From NCBI GenBank assembly GCA_002633025.1, contig NMRB01000329.1, positions 312,725 through 376,724 on the forward strand: 64,000 bases of DNA, read 5' to 3'. This DNA is from Notospermus geniculatus. Lineage: Eukaryota > Nemertea > Pilidiophora > Heteronemertea > Lineidae. Both the position numbers and the translations under genes were made by a program. Of the stretch, positions 1-10,200 are shown one piece after another. Positions within the stretch are counted from its first letter, which is position 1, and each line of letters starts with the position of its first letter. The notes beneath the pieces were generated by a model. The model was given only the letters and a program-made list of their open reading frames with translations, was not told where the DNA came from and ran no database searches.

Positions 1-229
1 ATCTGAAATCATCATAAAATACAATAAAAGTAGCAAATATTTATCAGAGAAATGTCATTTCTTCAGAACTACTTTTACCGCGGAAGTAGTTCTTCCACAC
101 CGGCGCTGTGAGGCGCGACGCATCACATAACCCTACGCAAAATGGCGGATTTGACTGTTGTTCGTCAGGGTCACAAACCGACGCAACGTCACCAGGTTTT
201 TTGGAGGCTTGTGCCCTGTTGTTCAGGTT

Positions 230-269
230 GACTCTGTAATGGTAATGTAAGAGTCTGACCGCGTGAGAC
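230..269. repeat. 40-bp dispersed repeat, copy 1 (inverted partner at 4479-4518)
   Basis: This 40-base segment is the exact or nearly exact reverse complement of 4479-4518 (core word CACGCGGTCAGACTCTTACA on the other copy). The two lie 4.2 kb apart. They are probably ends or fragments of one dispersed element; no coding content is seen. Confidence 0.6.
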
Positions 270-537
270 TACTTACTTCGGCTCTGGCTGCCATTTTGTT
301 GCTGACGTCACTGTAACGGTCCATTTTCTGGTAAAATTTAATTCTCCTCCGGTCTACAAAACGGCGATTATTTTGACTTTTTGTTACAGATCTGCAACAC
401 ATACCAACTTTCTCATCAACAGAAACTTCCTCGGTGTTGCCATTTCGCACGATTCGGCGTGTTCAATCACATTAGCACCCACGTGGTTACCGACATTCCA
501 TTCTAAAAATAACCCGGGATGTCAACATAACGGTATC

Positions 538-549
538 TGCGCATGCGCC
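538..549. promoter_or_regulatory. Possible NRF1-type site
   Basis: The 12 bases TGCGCATGCGCC match the palindromic NRF1 consensus found in many animal housekeeping promoters. It is a motif match only, with no start codon of a recognised gene next to it. Confidence 0.25.
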
Positions 550-1189
550 CTGAGATCCGCGACAAATTTTTGTCGCGAAAATGGCAGCCAGAGCCGAAGC
601 CTTCTAGCCCTAGCGGTGGCTTCGGGAACCAAAATGGGTTTCAGACACCGCCGCCAGGGGCTGGAGACGGGTTTACCGATACTAAGGCCAAAAAATAAAG
701 TATTTGTTTCTTGCCCGCGCCCGCGTCATTCCCAGATCCTCCGCATCGAAAATTTTTTTCTCACCAATTTCAAATTTACCACTTTACGCAGCGCCTTCTA
801 TACAATGCACAGATATGGGGCACTTGAAATCATCTTTATTTTTCAAGAAATCTGTACTTTAAACATGTATCGAGACTAGTTTGCTGGTAGTATTTCCCCC
901 ATCCATGAAGAAACGGAAACAAAATTAATAGAAAATTTAACAAAATCGCATGCCCGCATCAATTTCGCTGAGTTGCTGGACAAAAAACAGACAATATTTT
1001 TTTTCGGAAGCGAAATCAAGGCTCCTGTCACTGTCAGAATACCAGGGTAGCAATCGACCATTTTTGACATCTATATCATGATGATCGGCTACTACATCTG
1101 TATCCGGACAGCAGCGTCTCCGTTCTGAGGCCGAAAAAATTCTGTTATTCAGGAATCAAATTCTTCATTGGCGTTTTTTTCAGACGTCG

Positions 1190-2302
1190 TCAACAGCCGG
1201 CGGTGCTCATACTCGGTCCTCGACGAATAATCCCATGTTTACACAGCAAAACCTTTTTCAATGTCCGCCTGAACCTCGTCCCCGTCAAGCAGTAGATATA
1301 GAAATTGACAAAACTGTTAAAAAGACCGAGAAAATACGCGGCCGACAGGGCGTAATTATACATGTAAAAGTCGACAAGTGTTGTCCCTCGTGGGGCATAT
1401 GACCGAATGATACCGGCGATCTGGACAATTGACCCTGGTAGCTCTAGGATTATGAAGACGATCACAACTGCCAGAACACGGATGGTTGTCGCCTTGACGT
1501 TATCACTGGCTCTCCCGCCACTGGTTGTCTGCGTCTGGCTCATGAGAGTCGCCGAATGTTTCAATGCGGCGAGCAGACGACACGTGAAGAAGACGAGTGA
1601 GGATATCGGAACCCAGGACATCAAAAGATTGTGCAGGAACAAGATATAAATAATACGGTAATATATGTTAGTGTACATGTCTGTTTTACCCCATTTAGGT
1701 TTGTATTGCTCCGAGCAGGGATCGTAGATCCAGTTCGTTTTGTACGGGAATAAGTAGACCATGCGGTAGAGACAAGCGAACGCGACGACTCCAAGACACG
1801 TCAGACGGGCATTCCTGATGGTGCACAGTGACGCCGCCTTTAGGGGAATACAGATAGCGATGAACCTCTCCCCGGCCACACACACTGTGGCGTAGACGGA
1901 CCAGGTCTTGGCGAGCCATACGAATGTCCATAAATACTGATAGTATTCTTCATAAAACATTCTGTAGTCCTCAAGTACGGCGAAATATGTGTATAACCTC
2001 TGTAAAGTACTATAGAGGAGACGAGACACCAGGACCAACGTGTCTGCGATGGCCAAGGACCGCAGGAAAATGGAGGTGGAGGTGAACGGACGCTCCGCGC
2101 CGAGGACAACATAGGATAATACGTTACCGATTATACCAAAAAATATGAAGATCATATAAATAGGAACATATACTACAAAGAAAGGCAATGACTTTGGGGC
2201 GATATCAGCGAGATGTCGGTATGGATACCGGTAGCATTGGAGCACCTCTCCCTTTCCGTCTCCGCCTGTCGCCTCAATGTAGATGGTCGTCAGATTGTCC
2301 AT
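1190..2302 (-). CDS. Rhodopsin-class G-protein coupled receptor, FMRFamide-receptor-like
   Basis: This intronless 370-codon frame encodes a seven-helix receptor expected in the plasma membrane, sensing a peptide ligand and signalling through G proteins. Visible class A landmarks are Gly59-Asn60 in helix 1, LAIAD at 83-87 in helix 2, ERF at 145-147 (the DRY position) closing helix 3, ELPGS at 287-291 in helix 6, and N329-S330 with N333-F334-Y335-I336-Y337 where NPxxY normally stands in helix 7. The N-terminus carries an NLT glycosylation site at residue 3. The usual cysteine at the top of helix 3 seems to be a tyrosine, a pattern I recall in FMRFamide-receptor-like invertebrate GPCRs. The first ATG is taken as start because helix 1 begins about 40 residues later. 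The exact ligand cannot be read from sequence; other peptide-receptor subfamilies remain possible. Confidence 0.85.
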   Translation of the reverse strand: MDNLTTIYIEATGGDGKGEVLQCYRYPYRHLADIAPKSLPFFVVYVPIYMIFIFFGIIGNVLSYVVLGAERPFTSTSIFLRSLAIADTLVLVSRLLYSTLQRLYTYFAVLEDYRMFYEEYYQYLWTFVWLAKTWSVYATVCVAGERFIAICIPLKAASLCTIRNARLTCLGVVAFACLYRMVYLFPYKTNWIYDPCSEQYKPKWGKTDMYTNIYYRIIYILFLHNLLMSWVPISSLVFFTCRLLAALKHSATLMSQTQTTSGGRASDNVKATTIRVLAVVIVFIILELPGSIVQIAGIIRSYAPRGTTLVDFYMYNYALSAAYFLGLFNSFVNFYIYCLTGTRFRRTLKKVLLCKHGIIRRGPSMSTAGC

Positions 2303-3110
2303 TGTGAGGGAGAAATGGTCTTAGAACGTGATGTATTGGCCTCGCTTGCAAGGAACTCGATATCAGCCAGTATCACACATCGTCACTGACGTGAAGTTGT
2401 TCATCCGGCCATTTCGTCGTACCGTCGTGGTGTCGGGACCGACCGTCAAACTCACCACACAGGACCATGTAGGTCTCCGCGCGGTCGTCTCAGATTCATC
2501 GGGCAGCGGGTTTCGTTGAGGCCCGGCGTTGAGGTTTCCTAGAATGGAATCACGTCGATGTCACAGCAGCAAATGGTGTTAACGAATGGTCCTCGCGGCA
2601 TCTGATATGAAACAAGATACACTAATGACCGGCACATCACAACCTGACGCGCTCAGTGATCAGGGAGCATTTTCAAAGAAAAATGTTTGCCACCCTCTAA
2701 TTATGATGGTCAATTTACGTGTGACGGGGGCTGGGTAGCCTAATTATGTAATACAACACTGGCATTACCGCAGGCTGTCATTGGTCTACACGGACCTGGT
2801 ACAGCAACGATGATGTTTTCAGGAAGGGGTAGATCAAAGTAACATTCAATGCACACTCCACTGTACAGGCTCTTTGGGAGTTCCTTTAACTCTTTAGGAG
2901 TTCCTTTAACTCTTTAGTTTTTAGAGTGCAGAAGCGCTGGTTGTTCCTCACCTTGCAGGTATAGATGATAAATGTAATCGCCTAGATGTGTACAAAAGGG
3001 TTTTTCAAAGCGATTTTTAGGGGGTACGTTGGGTAGGGGTCAGCCTTCAAAGGAGTTTTTAGGGGGTTGGGTAGGGGTCAGCCATATATATTTTTTCCGA
3101 ATCCACCGAA

Positions 3111-3280
3111 TGTACCTCTGGGTGAGTGATTGCAATTTACACCTACCGAAATGGTCGTCGCAAGTGTGGTCGGCGAGCGACCTTTATGGTAGCGCTGGTC
3201 GTTGTTCGTATAATTTGATGTACCTCTGGGTGAGTGATTGCAATTTACACCTACCGAAATGGTCGTCGCAAGTGTGGTCG
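3111..3280. repeat. 62-bp direct repeat, two copies 108 bp apart
   Basis: The segment beginning TGTACCTCTGGGTGAGTG occurs at 3111-3172 and again at 3219-3280 with no difference that I can see. Such exact repeats this close together indicate a recent local duplication. Confidence 0.75.
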
Positions 3281-3520
3281 CAACCGGAACACCGGGACCA
3301 AATCCCGCGAGATATTGCGAGACTTGGGTTTGGGATTTAGTCCCGGAGGAAAAATCACCGCCGCCATCTTGAATATCTTATTGCGCCCCCACCTATAGCT
3401 GGGATAGTGATGCGGCGACCGAACCACCTGGATCTACTTTCGGACTACTTTGACTCATCCACTAGAAGATATAGTTCGGTGAAACTCATCACTTTTGTGT
3501 CGAAAAAGAACCTAACGATG

Positions 3521-3583
3521 NGGGGGGGGGGGGGGGGGGGGGGGGGCGTGCGCCGGGCTCGCCCCCCCTTGGATCCGCCACTG
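3521..3583. mobile_element. Fragment of the CAGTGGCGGATCC foldback family, beside an assembly gap
   Basis: The end GGATCCGCCACTG at 3571-3583 is the terminal sequence of a dispersed element that is complete at 40331-40495. Here only one end is preserved, preceded by a single N and a G homopolymer, so the element is probably cut by an assembly gap. Confidence 0.5.
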
Positions 3584-5192
3584 ACGACATCGTGATCGTA
3601 GGAGTCAAGAATGCGGGTGTGTCGAACTTTTGGCTGCCGATATTGTCATCATACCATGAGACATGAAAAATTACTAAATATCAAACACGTGAAAAGATAT
3701 TTGGTAATGAAAAAAAAGTTGCGGGAAAGAGACGCGTCGAATGTCATTCGCCAACTCGCCTTCGACCCACCGCTTTCCCAACTGGTGGAACTCCCAGGTT
3801 GGAGGCCTAAATTCCAATAAGATCTGACTGGGTTAAAACAGCGTTCAATAACTGAAGAGACATGACCATTGTCAAATATAACCTCACAAAAGCGAGCTTT
3901 GGCGGCCTTGCATCCTAGGACGTCGATTCACTGTCGTCACACACCTGTAAATAGGCCTACCAGGATCACAGATAGAATCGCACTGGCATAATGAAGTAAG
4001 AAACTAGAGATCCCAAAGTCACTAAAAACTAAGATCCATGTAGGGCCTACGAAATTTAGATCTCCAAGGAGGAGGGCCATATTCTTCCGATACAGCCACC
4101 ATCGGCCCGCCCATGACGCGCGAACACGTGGACTCATTTGAATAAAATTCCCGCTTCTATAAGTAGCTAATGCGCATGCTCATCGGCAAACGTGACGTAC
4201 TTCCGTAAACAAGAATTTCAGGCAATTCATGATTTTTTCACCATTTCACGGTCTATTTTGCCACAAAATAGAAAAAAAATACGCCAATGATGTTGTAGAA
4301 GTCTTTAGTATTGTTGCCAGTTAAAATAAATCACTTGAATCGCATGTAAATGATAAAAATCACCGTGCTGTCTGCTAACAAGGACGCACAGACAAAGCTG
4401 CATGATGAGCATGCATGATGATGTACACAGTCCTCACAGTGACAGTGCTAGTGTACATAGGCCTATAGGCCTACATTAGTCTCACGCGGTCAGACTCTTA
4501 CATTACCATTACAGAGTCTGACACCACTCGTGTATATTTTATGCACGGTCAATACATTGAGAGAGCTAGCCGCAGCCGCATTTACGCACTTTTTTTACTA
4601 AGTAGATCACGGGACGGGCACTTACGGGGGGTCATGGGTCCACTCCAGTCAATATTTAGGCTAGATGTCATTCGACTGTGATTTTGCCAGCAACATCACC
4701 CATTTTCTACCCAAACATCATGTGACTGCTACATTATTGTCATTCATTCATAGCGCGTCGATTCGGCCTGTCGCAACGTTCTGCGACCAGTAAAGCGAGA
4801 TTTCACGAGATTTGGTCGAGTGGTGTCAGTCGCTCCGCGGGAAGCTACTCCAGCGCCGCGCGTGGCGACTGACTGAGTGAGTCTAGGCCTACATCTGAGT
4901 ATACTTAGTACAGTACCCTAGGCCTATGGGGTATGGTAGGCCTACCTATGGCCTCCCTAACGAGAACCCACACCATTGGCATTGTCAATGCCGGACAATG
5001 GCATGCCATAGAGGCATAGCCTGCCCTGCAATTACGGTATTGTCAATCAATGGTGCCACACTGGCATGGACAGCAGCAGGACATGGTGGTGCTCATTATC
5101 TGAATGTCAATGAGCATGATGAGGCCTCTTAGCAGAGTTTAGTCTAAACATGTGTTAATAATTTCTGTCTTGTTTCAGCACTGCTGCAGTAG

Positions 5193-6485
5193 ATGGAAGA
5201 CCCAGATCAGGCCTCCTACCGGTATCCCTTGAATCTGGGTTCAGAGGAGAACAAGACCGACAATGTTCATACCTCGCCAAAAGATGGCGTGATCATTCAT
5301 GACTCAGTACGAGACGAGAGAGGCACAGCAGGAAAGAATGAGGTCATCAGAGAGAATGCTTTTCAGTATGAACTTAGTGCAGACGATGTACCAGATGTTG
5401 TGGCAGCAGAGACGGTAGTCATGACAACACCACCACGATCCCGTCATGCATATTTAATTGATGACACCGTCAAGGGTAGCCCACTCCGTGTTGCTATTTT
5501 CTCTCCTGAGGAAAAGGCCTCTGTTCTCTTGGATCAGTCTTTAGATGATGTGAACGTTCTGACACAGTTCTCCAATCAAAATCATGTAGCTGGGTAAGTA
5601 GCCGCGACTCATGAATTGCCTCTGGATTGAGCTGTCATGTTGTTGGGCGCCCTGGGAGAGTAGCTAATGCCTTGGGAGGAACCAAGTGTAACCCTGGCAG
5701 ATAGGGATGTTTTAGAGCCATCAATCAATGTGCCATATATTAGATAATTCTGTGAATCATTTCTTTCCAGTGTTGATGAAGTCAGTGAGAGTGAGTTGAA
5801 CACATCACAAGAATCTTTCGTTGCCTTGGCTCCAGAGACCATCTTGATGTCGGGTGGGGATGGTGCCGAGTTGACACACGTGTTCATGGATTATTCCAAG
5901 AAGATAGGTGGCACTGGGGGCACACAACATGAAACCAAACAGATGAAGCTGGTCAGAGATCGACTCAAGAAACGTGAGCTGAGGATGAATCCAGAGTTCA
6001 GGTGAGAACTGATGGAAGAAGTCCCGAAGATTCAAACCTTTCAAGTGATTGTGTTGTAGATTATCATTTGTAAACTCCCAACGAAAACATGGGGCATGAA
6101 TATCGTTGCTACTCACTGGGATTGTTTTCTTTTCAGGAGAAAAGAGCAGGAAAAAGCAAAAGAACGGATGAGAACAAAACGTCGCGACCCAAACTATCGT
6201 GACGTCGAACGAAAAAAGGATCGTATTAGACGCCGAATATCACGTAATCGGACTGCTGTCAGTAAAATATTAGATAAAGGTGCTACAACTGATTCGTTAT
6301 ACCAGAAACTTTTACATAAGATTGACGTCGTGAATGTGATTGTTAAGGGGAGTGAGGAGGATCACGTGGGGGAAGCGCGGGGAATGTACGAGGCAGTGGA
6401 CATCAGTGATCATCAGGAGGTTAATCATACCAATGAGGGAATGTACATGCCACTCAAGTTAGAGTATTCATCATCTGAACACTGA
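5193..6485 (+). CDS. Uncharacterised three-exon protein with a basic C-terminal segment
   Basis: Coding exons are 5193-5593, 5771-6001 and 6137-6485. All junctions are GT-AG and the phase closes to a stop after 326 residues. The start is the ATG at 5193 because an in-frame TAG stands directly before it and an acceptor lies at 5179. The first two thirds are acidic and Ser/Thr-rich with no recognisable domain. A strongly basic stretch follows at about residues 195-245, with words such as RLKKRELRMNPEFR and RRDPNYRDVERKKDRIRRR, and it resembles a nucleic-acid-binding or nuclear-targeting region. Similar Arg-rich blocks occur in some invertebrate zinc-finger proteins, but no zinc ligands are present here. 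I do not recognise the family. An AATAAA at about 7120 could serve as its polyadenylation signal. Confidence 0.7.
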
Positions 6486-6677
6486 AGGATAAGAATTCCA
6501 CAAAGATGTAATCTTCCTGATTCACCACTCTTCTGCCAGATATTCTCATATTGTCCTCTTGGATGCTGGCTTTATTCAGTGATCTGATGAGTGCCATGGC
6601 TAGGGCTCTGTCTCCCAGCCAGGGCACCTCCGGTCCCTTGTCCTTAGAATCACACAGCATCCATACAATGACGATAT

Positions 6678-6820
6678 CAGGGTTTCCGCCAGAAATTTTT
6701 TTGAGGGTACTAATTTCTTCAAAATCAGCAAAAACCCCACGAAATTAAAGAAAATGGCCCTTTTCTGTTCCGTTGAGGGTACTACCATAGTACCCCGAGT
6801 ACCCTCTGGTGGAAACACTG
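6678..6820. mobile_element. MITE with CAGGGTTTCCGCCAG ends and 5-bp target duplication
   Basis: The element starts CAGGGTTTCCGCCAG and ends with the inverted form CTGGTGGAAACACTG. It is flanked on both sides by GATAT (6673-6677 and 6821-6825). A second, longer member lies at 11783-12340. It has no coding capacity, so it must have been moved by a transposase made elsewhere. The 5-bp duplication is seen directly; the superfamily is open because typical hAT elements make 8 bp. Confidence 0.75.
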
Positions 6821-6869
6821 GATATCCAACATAGAGCACCAAGATTACGGTAGAATGACACACAAAATG

Positions 6870-7015
6870 GTACGGTACATAGGAGTCGTCTCCGAATTTC
6901 ACAAATTTTCGTCCCATTTTTTTTGACTCATTTACTTCTCTACTATAAACTGCCTGAGGTAGACGAGGGTTGGGGTAGAAAATTTGCAAAATTCGGAGAC
7001 GACTTTTACGTATCG
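6870..7015. mobile_element. Short inverted-repeat element
   Basis: The arms GTCGTCTCCGAATTTCAC (6885-) and the matching inverted arm ending at 7003 are about 26 bp with one or two mismatches. They enclose roughly 70 bp of non-coding DNA. A related CGTCTCCGAATTTCGC piece appears at about 16538. It lies between gene 2 and the 3' end of DDX54. Confidence 0.5.
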
Positions 7016-7261
7016 CACCCTACAATGAGGAAAGTGTGGATTGCTTGCTGAACTGACGACTCCTCAGATAAGCCGAGTTGAAGAGGTATATTTCAAGTTA
7101 TCGTTAATTTATCATGAGAATAAATTGATTTATACATTTTATCAAGAATGTTGTCAACTTTTAATACGTATTATTGGTACATGTAGATTCCCAAAAACAG
7201 TCTTGATTCGGACTCTACACGTACAGTCCTTTTCACTCACAGTCCTCTCTACTTCTCTTCA

Positions 7262-10200
7262 CTATCTTCTTCTCTTCATCCCTGATGACACTCCTTTCCC
7301 ATGAGATGACGCTCCTTTCCCACGAGATGACACTCCTTTCCCACGAGATGACACTCCTTTCCCACGAGATGACTTATTCTTATGTCCGAAGGAAGCCTTA
7401 CGTTTGGCTCGCGTGATCTGACGTTTCTTCATAAAAGTCTGTAACGATTCTTTCTTGAGTCTCTGTTTGGCAATATGTTCCTTTGACTTCATCTCGTACT
7501 TTTTTGCTCTTTTTCCTCCAACATTTGATTCTTCCTCCTGTTTTTTCCGTGATGCTTTACCGCCCTGGTGGAAACCTGTAAGAGAACGTGATCAGAGGTG
7601 ACTGTCAACAACATGGCTCGACAGCGATTTTAACCCAAACTTTTACTATACAGTGGAACCTCCCTTAACGGACACCTCTGCCAGGAGGAGACCTCTATTA
7701 AGGACACCTAAGTTCAGTCCCAAATTGATCATTTCTATTCATTTTGACCTCTGTAATCAGGACACCTCTCAATTAAGGACAGCATTTGTCAGTCCCAAAG
7801 GTGTCCGTAATAAAGAGGTTCCACTGTATTATGTGGCTATCTGGGAAAACCCCTCGGAAGTCGCTGAGTGATCAACAAGGGCTGTCAGATTGCCTGTGCA
7901 TTGATCTGCTACTGTTCACCTGTTACGTAGTACATTTCAGCTATTGAAATGTGCGGGTTCACCATGGCCATTACACTTTCCTCAATCGCGACATCCGACA
8001 GGTTTTCCTAGACCGCCTCACGTATTCTCACTCAACCAGGCTGCCTTCTCCATGTAGTTTTTTCAAACCAAACTTGTACTTTGTCTTTGTTGACACTCAA
8101 CCAGGCCAACATCTCCCGGTAAATCTTGACGTACCTTTTCTCCCACGATGTCCTCCTCCCATAACTTGGACACCTCCTCCCATAACCTGGACACCTCGCT
8201 GCCTCGGTTTGTGTTCTGTATCAGAGTCGTCATCAGGTTCCTGTTCTCCTGTCTTTGTCTTCTGAACCCATTGTTTATAACTGGATAGGCGTCCGTCAAG
8301 AAGTCTAATCAAACATCTACCAAACCCAGGCTATTGACGCCAATTTCCACTCCAGTGGATTCTGCCACGGTCTGCGGCAAGCGGAGCGAATTTCACAGCC
8401 ATTGGGATAATCAACAGGCCATGTCTTGTTGAACTGATGAAAGATTAGCCAATACCTGTGAAAACTGTAACGCTTGCTGCAAATAAGTGGAATCCCCTGT
8501 AGTGGAAACACGCCTTTACTCTACTCCTTATGAGAGCTTGACAATTATAAGAAAGCCAAGAAAAAAGGACACACGTAAGGTCCATGGCCTGATCACAGAG
8601 CAAAAAGCCAGAGTAATGGTTCTCATCCACGAACCACTAGACATGATCGACATTTTCAACCAAGGATACACATTTGATTTATAAGTCGCTGGAATCCACA
8701 CACCACTCTCGGTTCTAATTTTCTTCTTGGTAGGCCCGTCTCTACCAGACATGTCGACGAACTTCTTCCTCTTACGGTCCCTGGGAAACAATGAAAGTAG
8801 CAACACAGGATTAGTAATCTGTGGTTCCATCCGCCATATCTTACGACTAACACAAAGGGCCGTATTCCAGTAGCTTCCTCAACTCTAAGCTTTTGTTTAC
8901 AGGGCAGAATACAAAAGCTTCAAGTGGACCTTAGAGTTAAGGAGGCTTCTAGAATACAGACCAAAGTGAAGGGATGGAGATTGGCTGAAGTGACTTCATG
9001 AAGACGATGCAAGACTTGATCAGCCTTTGGTTACCATGACGACTGATTCTGTACAAGGTCGTACAACCTTAATTAAAAACGTAAATCTCTTTAGCTGGAG
9101 GTTCATGATGGCCAGTGTGGCACATTCTCACAGCAGACGAATATGAATTGAGTATGGCATGTACTTCGCGTAACGAGTAACTATGACATGATCGCCATTA
9201 TCATGACCTTGAGTAAGGTCAGTCAAGGTCATTGCTCAGACAGTGAAACAATAAAACTTCTCAAACCATTGAACTTGTTTCTGTTGTCTCCTCATTTCAT
9301 CAGCGTCGTCTCCCGTCATGTCTAACATGGCATTCTGGGTTTGTTGATGGAATCCTTGGCTTAGACTCAACCTGCAAGTTAACAAGAAGGAAAGATTCAG
9401 ATTGTACATACCACCAAGCAACCATTCTGAACATACTTTCTGGTGCCCGCGGCAGCTGAGCACTGAATCTACTGCCCCTGGTCATGGAATTGGCAGTGAA
9501 TCTACTGCCCCTCGTTGTGAGATTGGCAGATAATAATACTGCCTCGTCCGGATCCATGACATCACAGATACATCCATTCTATCATCTAAGATGGACATCT
9601 GATTCAACGATCCCTTATTGTGCCTTCTAAACCCTGATATCGACGACACATGAAAGTTTAGATCATGAAGACTGCAAACCTAGGCTCACCCTTTCTCTGA
9701 ATCGAAATCTTTCGGACGATAAGGAATATAAAACTCCTCATCTTTAATCAGCTTTTTGTCTTTTTTCTTTTTCTTCTTGTGCGACTCATCAAATCCAAAC
9801 TTGGATACCTTTGGTGCGACGACCCGTTTGAATGCATCCTGTAACAAAAAGTGAGCGCCTTTATATCAGATTGCCCTGTCAGAGAATGCTGTTTCTGTGA
9901 GGCTGTAGGTGAACAAGGAAAGTGGATGGCCAATCAGAGGAGCAGATTGCTGTTTCTGTGAGGCTGTAGGTGAACAAGGAAAGTGGACGGCCAATCAGAG
10001 GAGCAGATTGCTGTTGTTGCGAGGCTGTAGGTGAACAAGGAAAGTGGATGGCCAATCAGAGCAGCAGATTGCTGTTTCTGTGAGGCTGTAGGTGAACAAG
10101 GAAAGTGGATGGCCAATCAGAGGAGCAGATTGCTGTTTCTGTGAGGCTGTAGGTGAACAAGGAAAGTGGATGGCCAATCAGAGCAGCAGATTGCTGTTTC

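Larger units (their letters stand above)
1..1189. other. Intergenic region upstream of map, no gene recognised
   Basis: I see no coherent coding sequence here. A short stretch on the minus strand around 270-310 and another on the plus strand around 579-600 both begin ATGGCAGCCAGAGCCGAAG, so the two are an inverted copy of each other. A palindromic TGCGCATGCGCC at 538-549 fits the NRF1 binding consensus of animal promoters and could mark a promoter, but no transcript can be tied to it. Confidence 0.4.
2303..5192. other. Intergenic repeats and probable 5' UTR of the next gene
   Basis: No coding gene is visible. It holds a 19-bp tandem duplication near 2876-2920, a 62-bp direct repeat (3111-3172 and 3219-3280), a single N followed by a long G run at 3521-3545, and the second copy of the 40-bp repeat (4479-4518). 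The stretch 4800-5180 leads to an acceptor (TTTCAG ending at 5179) just before the start codon at 5193, so a non-coding first exon of that gene probably lies here. Confidence 0.4.
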
